From IMG/VR virus record IMGVR_UViG_3300024520_000413, positions 1 through 27,193 of that record: a DNA stretch of 27,193 nt, one strand, 5' to 3'. Below the pieces are notes generated by a model. The model was given only the letters and a program-made list of their open reading frames with translations, searched no databases and was not told where the DNA came from. A program made the position numbers and the translations under genes. This DNA is from a virus. The stretch's first letter is position 1. The number at the start of each line of letters is the position of its first letter. Below are positions 22,786-27,193 of this stretch, in pieces.

Positions 22786-24316
22786 TATATCCCCCTCGCC
22801 TTCCTGCTGCTGTTAAAGTGTGCGGGTGCTCGTTCCCTTCTTCCTGCATCGCTAAAAGAACTCCGTACAAATCCCCAACCTCTTCGATTGGCTCGGCCGG
22901 TTCAGATGCCATCAAATTGCCAGCGCATATATATCGAAGGCAATCTGCTTTGTGCTTAAATATATCATTCGCCGGCTTTCTGGCTACACCAACTTTCTCG
23001 CCCCATCCATGATGCTTCATCGCTTCAATAACTTTTGGACAATCATCAGTAATGTATATACGAGGACGATAACGAGTAGTATAACTCAACCTTCGCTGAA
23101 CTCTATCAATCCCAACATTAACATTATTGTTAGTTAGCTTAGAATCGCAAGGTAACCCCAATCTTTGAAATTCAAATGCACATTGCGGATCTTCCGGATC
23201 GATATAGGTTAATGTGCGAATCTGTTGCTCTTTAGCAAATACATCCCATTCGTGCAATCCGCGTCGCATATCTTTCCAACCATGCGGTATACCATATTCG
23301 GCGCAACGCTCATTCTTTATATTGTATACTCTTTCCTCATAAGAAGTCTCTTGATCGTCATATTCGCCAGTAATATAAAGGTTTCCTTGCTCACTCATTA
23401 CCCCGCCTAACCACGCAAATTCCCCTCTAAACCCTGGGTCAATTGCTTCGTACCTTCTCCAATGAGGCGGAATATCAAACGGCGATATGATGTGGATACC
23501 TGGCACAAACTTAGTGTAGATGCTACCCGCGAAGGTGACAAACTTTCCTTCATATTGCTCTGCAAATATGAGCGAATCGAGTTCACTTCGTAACTCGTAT
23601 GGATCTTCTGGCCAGAATGGATTAGCCCAAGAAGGCCATTCTTTCGTAAAGAAAGCTGATTCATTATCGTTGTAACCTTTTAAATATTGCTCATATAACC
23701 AACTATCTGGATCTTTCTCACTCGACTTACCGCCAGGAGTTGTTGGTATGAGTAAGTCGCCTAATCGAGATCCAAGTCTACCTTTAAGCATCCTTTGGTA
23801 AAGTTGCTTTGGCTTCTTGATTTGCGCTGCCTCTGACATACAAATTGCATCAACTTCTTCACCAAAAGCACCGCCAGAACGTTCGAGAGATATACACTTA
23901 ATCCACGAACCCCACTTAGTCCTCATATACATATTGCCTTGCGACTCGTTGTATATGCAATTCTCTAGCGGACTAAAACCAAGCAGGTCTTTTAATTCTT
24001 CACTAATCATTCGCTCATAAACATAATCGAACTCTTTTGCTGTATCTGCGTAACTATTACCGACTATCCATATCCTTGTAGCTCCTGCCATTAAGTAGAC
24101 AGCCAACTCTTCGCCAGCTGCTCTGCTTTTTCCACCTCTTGTACCAGCACAAATAAATCTATTTCTTGCATCCGAATCATGAAATTCATATTGCGGAGCA
24201 TGTGGCGCATACCCAAACGTATCGAATAATGACCACTTGATAGATGCTATATTTCTCTTACGCTCTTCCGGAGTCGGAGGCGGGTTTGTTGTTCTCCGTT
24301 TTATCGTTTGAAGCAT
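22778..24316 (-). CDS. terL: Terminase large subunit (DNA packaging ATPase and nuclease), 512 aa
   Basis: The motor threads DNA into the procapsid and cuts concatemers. Walker A is AGTRGGKS at residues 57-64. A strand VDAICMSEAAQ (155-165) fits Walker B, with Glu162 as the catalytic acid. A coupling-type SPLENCIY/PTTPGG segment (motif III: LLIPTTPGG, 188-196) is visible. The RuvC-like nuclease residues fit AIDPGF (Asp293), ITGEYDD (Glu317-Asp320) and KADCLRYICAG (Asp458). The length is normal. ATG 24316 lies inside the preceding 67-aa gene, 59 bases overlapping, with GAGATG about seven bases upstream. Its N-terminus is basic (RRTTNPPPTPEERKR). The packaging type (cos, pac or direct repeat) cannot be told. 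Confidence 0.95.
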   Translation of the reverse strand: MLQTIKRRTTNPPPTPEERKRNIASIKWSLFDTFGYAPHAPQYEFHDSDARNRFICAGTRGGKSRAAGEELAVYLMAGATRIWIVGNSYADTAKEFDYVYERMISEELKDLLGFSPLENCIYNESQGNMYMRTKWGSWIKCISLERSGGAFGEEVDAICMSEAAQIKKPKQLYQRMLKGRLGSRLGDLLIPTTPGGKSSEKDPDSWLYEQYLKGYNDNESAFFTKEWPSWANPFWPEDPYELRSELDSLIFAEQYEGKFVTFAGSIYTKFVPGIHIISPFDIPPHWRRYEAIDPGFRGEFAWLGGVMSEQGNLYITGEYDDQETSYEERVYNIKNERCAEYGIPHGWKDMRRGLHEWDVFAKEQQIRTLTYIDPEDPQCAFEFQRLGLPCDSKLTNNNVNVGIDRVQRRLSYTTRYRPRIYITDDCPKVIEAMKHHGWGEKVGVARKPANDIFKHKADCLRYICAGNLMASEPAEPIEEVGDLYGVLLAMQEEGNEHPHTLTAAGRRGGYNG

Positions 24317-24461
24317 TTAGTTTCATCTCTTTTGATGCTTGGTTAATCTTCTCTTCTTGAATTCGTTTCCATATGTACGGAGGCATTACCCGAATAACTG
24401 TACCATCTGGATAGTGAATTATCCCACATTGCTTCGCTTCCTCTTCTGTTATCTCGAACAT
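24258..24461 (-). CDS. Small charged protein overlapping the terminase start, 67 aa
   Basis: ATG 24461 has an excellent GAGGAG site six bases upstream, and the frame overlaps the terminase start by 59 bases. The N-terminal half is ordered (EEEAKQCGIIHYPDGTVIRV, PPYIWKRIQEE), and the tail is Lys/Asn/Asp-rich and probably disordered. No family is recognised. Location between the sigma-like gene and the large terminase makes it a candidate terminase partner, but it is too short to be a normal small terminase and shows no helix-turn-helix. Confidence 0.65.
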   Translation of the reverse strand: MFEITEEEAKQCGIIHYPDGTVIRVMPPYIWKRIQEEKINQASKEMKLNASNDKTENNKPASDSGRA

Positions 24462-24533
24462 AGCTTCTCCTCGAGCATCTTTTAGTGCCGCAGCGTAAAG
24501 TGGTGTTACAGTAACAACAACCTATATCGGGAA

Positions 24534-25088
24534 TTACAAAGTATGATATTCTCGACGCGTTCTCATTCTCGCCATACCTTTTGTTCGTCGTTTCCAAATA
24601 GTCGTCCTGGGTAATCCCTCGCGTTCGCCGATTTCCCTGTCGCTCAAGTTGAGCCAAAACTTTGATAGTATCACCTTCCGTTGCTTGTCTGTCAACAGCG
24701 ATATAAATCTTTTTGCCTCTGCGCGCTCCATCGCAATGTCTGACGGATCATCATCGTAAGCCGGAACCAATTGTAAAGTGTGCTTTATTTTCTCAAAATC
24801 AACAAACTCGATACTATTTTTATAAGAATAATTGAACGCCCTTGATCTAATAAAATCTATCAATTTGTATTTTACTATCATATGAGCCCAAGCTCTATTG
24901 ATTGTGCCATCCGAATTGATTGCTTTTGCAATAACTTTTGGATCGAAATAATACATGTAATACTGCTGTTCTAAATCTTTTACTTTATCTTTGTAAGTAG
25001 AACCTTTAGGGGCGTATCGTCTGGCTAGATATCTAGCGTCCTTCTTAATCGCCTCGTGCTCGCCTTCGTAATTAACCTTCAGTTCCAA
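24534..25088 (-). CDS. Sigma70-like RNA polymerase factor, 184 aa, TTG start
   Basis: Two sigma70-type parts can be seen. A region-2-like block is at about 62-100 (NRAWAHMIVKYKLIDFIRSR followed by an aromatic stretch). A linker with acidic DDDPSDIAMERAEAKR follows. A region-4 helix-turn-helix is at 131-178 (LLTDKQRKVILSKFWLNLSD, REIGEREGLPRTTIWKRR). The length and order fit ECF-type factors. Its start is TTG 25088 with GAGGG six bases upstream; no ATG is near. The gene precedes the terminase by two genes, where phages often carry a small terminase. The helix-turn-helix could therefore serve DNA recognition in packaging, but the region-2-like block favours a transcription role. Target promoters are not visible. 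Confidence 0.75.
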   Translation of the reverse strand: MELKVNYEGEHEAIKKDARYLARRYAPKGSTYKDKVKDLEQQYYMYYFDPKVIAKAINSDGTINRAWAHMIVKYKLIDFIRSRAFNYSYKNSIEFVDFEKIKHTLQLVPAYDDDPSDIAMERAEAKRFISLLTDKQRKVILSKFWLNLSDREIGEREGLPRTTIWKRRTKGMARMRTRREYHTL

Positions 25089-25345
25089 GATTGCCCTCTT
25101 TGTGCATCCGGATTGGCTACTTGTATATCTCCTGGATCGACATAATGATTTTGGATTAAACGCATTTTCTCTTGTTCGTTCTTAGCTACTATCAAGCAAG
25201 TCTGACCAGCTTTCTTGGCCTTATGATACGCCGCCATTGCTTTGAAAGTTTTGCCATGCCCTCGAGAACCGGTCTGCATAACTCTGTACTTTTGCGGTCT
25301 AGGAGTCGCTATTGCAGGGCTGTAAAGTTTTGGTTGTTTATTCAT
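25079..25345 (-). CDS. 88-aa Walker-A mini-protein
   Basis: ATG 25345 has AGGAAGA just upstream and lies within the end of the preceding gene (eight-base overlap). Longer starts in this frame lack a site. Residues 18-60 look like the first part of a P-loop NTPase: strand YRVMQTGSRGHGKT with Walker A GSRGHGKT (26-33), helix FKAMAAYHKAKKAG, and strand QTCLIVAKNEQEKMRLIQNH. There is no Walker B and the rest is short (DPGDIQVANPDAQRGQSWN). It could be a nucleotide-binding accessory of the terminase or a remnant of a longer ATPase. It ends ten bases after the start of the sigma-like gene. Confidence 0.65.
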   Translation of the reverse strand: MNKQPKLYSPAIATPRPQKYRVMQTGSRGHGKTFKAMAAYHKAKKAGQTCLIVAKNEQEKMRLIQNHYVDPGDIQVANPDAQRGQSWN

Positions 25346-25907
25346 TCTTCCTATAAGACGGTTCCCTCGCTCCCTGTCTTTCCCATTGTTGTCGTTTCTC
25401 TGATCCATCCCCACCGGTTCTAATATCCTCAATCTCTGGAGGTGGGTCTGGCGTAAAGGTGGGGGGTGAATCTTGCTCTTCCTCGCGCGGCTTGAGCATC
25501 ATATTGTCGTCTAGCTGTAGACGCTCTCTGACATCTCCATCCCATTGCTTCGCTTGCTGTAAAGTGTGTGTTTGAATTGTTTGGTTGGATTCTGTGATAT
25601 CGTTAAATACCGCGCGTAAGTCTATTTTGACATGCTGCTCTACGCGTTGTATTGGTGCTTGGGTTTTTTTAGATGCCATCTCTTTGAAGAAAGCGAACGC
25701 TTGTTTGTCATCCAGTAACCCTTCGGAGTATTTTGTTAACAGTATTGACATAGCTAAATTGCCGGTAGCTTCTGCTGTATCTAGATTGCCGGAACTAATA
25801 TCGCCAGATATACTATCGGTAATAGCCTCTGCAATCTCTGATATTGCATCTGCGTTTGTTACGGTTTTCTTTTCTGGCACTGTAGTGGTTAGTTTATTTC
25901 GTTTCAT
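25338..25907 (-). CDS. First gene of the late operon, unknown, 189 aa
   Basis: No family is recognised. Residues 18-95 look helical (EIAEAITDSISGDISSGNLD, then NLAMSILLTKYSEGLLDDKQ). A beta-like segment RVEQHVKIDLRAVFNDI (about 98-114) and a Gln-rich helix follow, and the C-terminus (about 135-189) is Pro/Glu/Asp-rich and probably disordered. Its place before the large terminase makes a small-terminase or packaging role conceivable, but no DNA-binding motif is visible. ATG 25907 has GAGG nine bases upstream and a leader of about 58 bases to the mapped promoter. Confidence 0.65.
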   Translation of the reverse strand: MKRNKLTTTVPEKKTVTNADAISEIAEAITDSISGDISSGNLDTAEATGNLAMSILLTKYSEGLLDDKQAFAFFKEMASKKTQAPIQRVEQHVKIDLRAVFNDITESNQTIQTHTLQQAKQWDGDVRERLQLDDNMMLKPREEEQDSPPTFTPDPPPEIEDIRTGGDGSEKRQQWERQGAREPSYRKNE

Positions 25908-25972
25908 TGAAAAAGCCTCGTCAGTATCGGTAGTATCTCAATATGTAGTAATACAATTCTGGCCTATGCTTA

Positions 25973-26001
25973 ATTATACCATATAAAGTGGGGCTTGTCA
26001 A
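25973..26001 (-). promoter_or_regulatory. Perfect sigma70 promoter of the late operon
   Basis: On the minus strand TTGACA (26001-25996) and TATAAT (25978-25973) match consensus in all twelve positions with a 17-base spacer. A TGG immediately before the -10 box makes it an extended -10 as well. Predicted start near 25965, leaving a leader of roughly 58 bases to ATG 25907. Such strength suggests a need for repression. Confidence 0.85.
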
Positions 26002-26127
26002 GGCCGAAGTGCCATTTTTTGGCGGCGGCGGTCTATAAAGTGGGTTGCGAGGTTGATCGAAATGATGGAGGGGATTAGTTAGTGGATTGTAGTGGGGGAG
26101 TGAATGCGTCTTAGCTATAAATGTGGG
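25982..26127 (+). repeat. TATAAAGTGGG direct repeats near the late promoter
   Basis: TATAAAGTGGG occurs at 25982-25992, inside the promoter spacer, and at 26034-26044. A near copy with an extra T (TATAAATGTGGG) stands at 26116-26127. The placement over a strong promoter suggests operator sites, which is inference. No palindrome is present within the unit. Confidence 0.5.
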
Positions 26128-26425
26128 TGTCGGTGGGTGGCATGGTGGTGCGAAAGGGTGTATTTGCGCCTACGCACGACACAGCGAGTTGGCGAGGGTC
26201 GATAGGGGGTATACCCCTGCCTCGGTATATATTATATCAACGGCGGTCTGTCAGCGTTTCTCTTGGCGGGTGGCGGACGGCGGTCGTATCTGGCTGAACC
26301 ACATTTAGATCAGGGTCATGACCTGATTTCATGCCAACTACTACACACATGTTTATTTCACTTAACATACGTTTCTGAAAAGTAGCAGAATACCCCTAGT
26401 AGATCTTAGGTTGATCGAAATGATG
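26050..26425 (+). repeat. 18-base direct repeat
   Basis: AGGTTGATCGAAATGATG occurs exactly at 26050-26067 and 26408-26425, about 358 bases apart, in the gene-free region. Function unknown; protein-binding site or recombination footprint are possible. Confidence 0.8.
26306..26327. promoter_or_regulatory. Operator-like palindrome
   Basis: A central perfect ten-base palindrome GGTCATGACC is extended on both sides by ATCA/TGAT with a one-base bulge. A related half-degenerate copy (TAGATCAAGGTCATGTCTTAT) stands at 26488-26508. Spacing of about 130-330 bases upstream of the first sigma54 promoter is what enhancer sites for sigma54 activators usually show. Confidence 0.5.
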
Positions 26426-26487
26426 AGATCGAGGCAAAAGGGCAGAATAAAGGGCTTTTCAGAAGAATAAACAAACAAAACAACAAA

Positions 26488-26508
26488 TAGATCAAGGTCA
26501 TGTCTTAT
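26488..26508. promoter_or_regulatory. Second, weaker copy of the palindrome
   Basis: The first half (TAGATCA-x-GGTCATG) matches the copy at 26306; the second half is degenerate. The two copies lie about 182 bases apart, upstream of the sigma54 elements. Confidence 0.45.
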
Positions 26509-26611
26509 GTATTTATTAGTATTCCTGCTTGCTGGTTTTCGATATTGGTTTACCGCAACTAAAAGTTGCACCGCCAGCTTCTCCCCCCAGTAACCACCAG
26601 CCCCCTTTACA

Positions 26612-26630
26612 CTTGGCGCGATTATTTCCT
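26612..26630 (+). promoter_or_regulatory. Sigma54-like element with imperfect -12
   Basis: CTTGGCGCGATTATTTCCT has the -24 GG at 26615-26616, but TC stands where GC should be ten bases later. A sister copy lies at 26665-26683. Likely a degenerate promoter or decoy binding site. Confidence 0.4.
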
Positions 26631-26635
26631 ACACT

Positions 26636-26655
26636 CTTGGCATGGTTCTTGCATG
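26636..26655 (+). promoter_or_regulatory. Sigma54 (-24/-12) promoter, perfect spacing
   Basis: CTTGGCATGGTTCTTGCATG places GG at 26639-26640 and GC at 26651-26652 with exactly ten bases between, matching TGGCAYR-N4-TTGCA. Transcription would start near 26664, rightward. Flanked on both sides by near-copies. Confidence 0.7.
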
Positions 26656-26664
26656 TAAAATACA

Positions 26665-26683
26665 CTTGGCACGATTATTTCCT
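26665..26683 (+). promoter_or_regulatory. Sigma54-like element with imperfect -12
   Basis: CTTGGCACGATTATTTCCT has a consensus -24 (TTGGCACG) but TC in place of GC at -12. It repeats the 26612 element almost exactly, 53 bases further on. Confidence 0.45.
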
Positions 26684-26882
26684 GGCTAAATGTGTGGTAT
26701 TTTTGGTACACTGGTGTAGCAAAATGACACACATCACCTAAACCCTTTATTCATGCCTATCCACGCCGTTTTAACCACTTTACCCATGCCATTATGTCAC
26801 ACCGCTATACCGCACCCAAAATACACTAAACCCGTCAGCCCCCTATTCAAGGGCGTTGACGCTTAACACCATTGATCTAAAT

Positions 26883-26902
26883 GTTGGCATGGTAATTGCA
26901 TA
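26883..26902 (+). promoter_or_regulatory. Sigma54 promoter of the rightward operon
   Basis: GTTGGCATGGTAATTGCATA has GG at 26886-26887, ten bases, and GC at 26898-26899. Start is expected near 26911, giving a 95-base leader that holds a hairpin and boxA before ATG 27006. An AT-rich run follows the -12 box. Confidence 0.75.
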
Positions 26903-26925
26903 TATAAAAAATAAAAACGACTTTT

Positions 26926-26940
26926 TCGGGTTTGACCCGA
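26926..26940 (+). promoter_or_regulatory. Short leader hairpin
   Basis: TCGGGT-TTG-ACCCGA forms a six-pair stem with a three-base loop, between the sigma54 promoter and boxA. No T-run follows, so it is not a terminator on the rightward strand. A nut-like role with boxA is possible although the order is reversed from lambda. Confidence 0.5.
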
Positions 26941-26950
26941 TATTGACCGC

Positions 26951-26965
26951 TGTTCTTTGACAATT
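26951..26965 (+). promoter_or_regulatory. rrn-type boxA antitermination site
   Basis: TGTTCTTTGACAATT differs at two places from the E. coli rrn boxA TGCTCTTTAACAATT, the RNA site bound by NusB-NusE. It lies in the predicted leader of the rightward operon. TTGACA within it could also be read as a -35 box, but the -10 match (TTTAAC) is poor and the start would be only about a dozen bases before the ATG. Confidence 0.6.
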
Positions 26966-27005
26966 GAATAAAGGGCTTATTTAACTTCGAGAAGGGGAGC
27001 ATACC

Positions 27006-27193
27006 ATGCAAAAAGCGTTGTTAGCAGAAATTACCAGCGAAGATTTTATCAACGAAATGATCAACGAAATGATCAATCGCACTTGTGACACCTCTGGTAC
27101 GGAATGGCGCGAAATAAGAAGAGCCAGATCGCACCTCCGCAAGCACGTCACACAAATCGCATGTTGGGGCAACTTAGACGACAACCGAAAAAA
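27006..27193 (+). CDS. First gene of the rightward operon, cut by the window edge
   Basis: ATG 27006 has GGGGAG six bases upstream, and the frame is open for 62 codons to the right edge. The product begins MQKALLAEITSEDF, contains a four-residue tandem repeat INEMINEM from an exact 12-base duplication (27048-27071), and continues with a basic helix REIRRARSHLRKHV. No family is recognised. Position right after sigma54 promoter, hairpin and boxA makes it the leader gene of a rightward, probably early, operon. Confidence 0.7.
   Translation, partial: MQKALLAEITSEDFINEMINEMINRTCDTSGTEWREIRRARSHLRKHVTQIACWGNLDDNRK

Larger units (their letters stand above)
25908..27005. other. 1.1-kb divergent control region without convincing genes
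   Basis: No frame here has a good start site and a plausible protein. The left 400 bases are G-rich on the plus strand; the rest is AC- and AT-richer. Within it are a leftward sigma70 promoter, rightward sigma54-type promoters, boxA, short hairpins, an operator-like palindrome pair, an 18-base direct repeat and a 12-base palindrome GGGGTATACCCC at 26206-26217. No tRNA or CRISPR is visible. It could also include a replication origin or packaging site, but nothing proves that. Confidence 0.6.

Noticed and set aside
24343-24657. 104-codon minus-strand frame across the sigma-like and 67-aa genes
   Set aside because: It overlaps two well-supported genes in another frame and its Arg/Ser/Cys-rich product looks like a shadow translation.
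26206-26217. GGGGTATACCCC as a terminator
   Set aside because: It is a perfect palindrome with no loop or T-run, so it is more likely a binding site or chance.
26123-26741. Short frames of 60-70 codons on both strands in the control region
   Set aside because: They lack good ribosome-binding sites, show unnatural composition, and overlap promoter elements and repeats.
26957-26985. Sigma70 promoter TTGACA with TTTAAC for the rightward gene
   Set aside because: The -10 match is poor and the start would leave almost no leader. The bases fit an rrn-type boxA better.
25908-27005. tRNA gene or CRISPR array
   Set aside because: No TTCRANNC-type arm with matching acceptor stem was seen, and the repeats are too few and irregular for CRISPR.

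Overview
The window is part of the genome of a tailed double-stranded DNA phage (or prophage). It carries a recognisable large terminase, a portal, a scaffold followed by a major-capsid-type protein, a head-tail adaptor, a beta-propeller-like tail nozzle and internal virion proteins. No tail tube, sheath, baseplate or tape-measure gene is visible, and an adaptor plus nozzle pair is typical of short-tailed (podovirus-like) virions. Shine-Dalgarno sites of the GGAGG type, sigma70- and sigma54-type promoters and a heptosyltransferase-family gene suggest a Gram-negative-type bacterial host. The host cannot be named from the sequence.

Layout. Everything from 25907 down to the left edge reads leftward (minus strand) as one compact late operon, with start and stop codons that usually overlap or touch. 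In order of transcription it holds: (a) an unknown 189-aa protein, an 88-aa Walker-A mini-protein, a sigma70-like factor, a 67-aa protein and the large terminase; (b) a block of eight virion surface or adhesin-like genes, including a beta-helix protein, a 715-aa fibre-like protein and several members of one duplicated domain family (22785-14963); (c) the head module: portal, zinc-ribbon protein, membrane protein, scaffold, major capsid protein and a probable capsid-associated protein (14947-9585); (d) a 4-kb AT-rich islet with a GT9 glycosyltransferase, two SAM methyltransferases, a deoxyhypusine-synthase-like protein and a PAPS sulfotransferase (8601-4659); (e) the adaptor, nozzle, small membrane proteins and internal virion proteins (4466-1), the last one running off the left edge.

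From 25908 to 27005 there is about 1.1 kb with no convincing gene, which looks like the control region between two divergent operons. It holds a perfect sigma70 promoter pointing left into the late operon. Pointing right it has two perfect GG-N10-GC sigma54 promoters and two near-copies, a short hairpin and an rrn-type boxA. Palindromic and direct repeats lie between the two sides. The rightward operon begins with a partial gene at 27006 that runs off the right edge.

How the parts may work together (inference). The phage appears to tie rightward transcription to host sigma54 activators and Nus antitermination, and late transcription to housekeeping sigma70, possibly helped by its own sigma-like factor. 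The sugar islet sits inside the late structural operon, so its enzymes should be made during virion assembly. They may decorate virion proteins, or alter host surface glycan late in infection. Four genes given here, at 1-613, 1341-1484, 3668-3763 and 27006-27193, are short or cut by the window edge and rest on start, stop and ribosome-binding-site reading alone.
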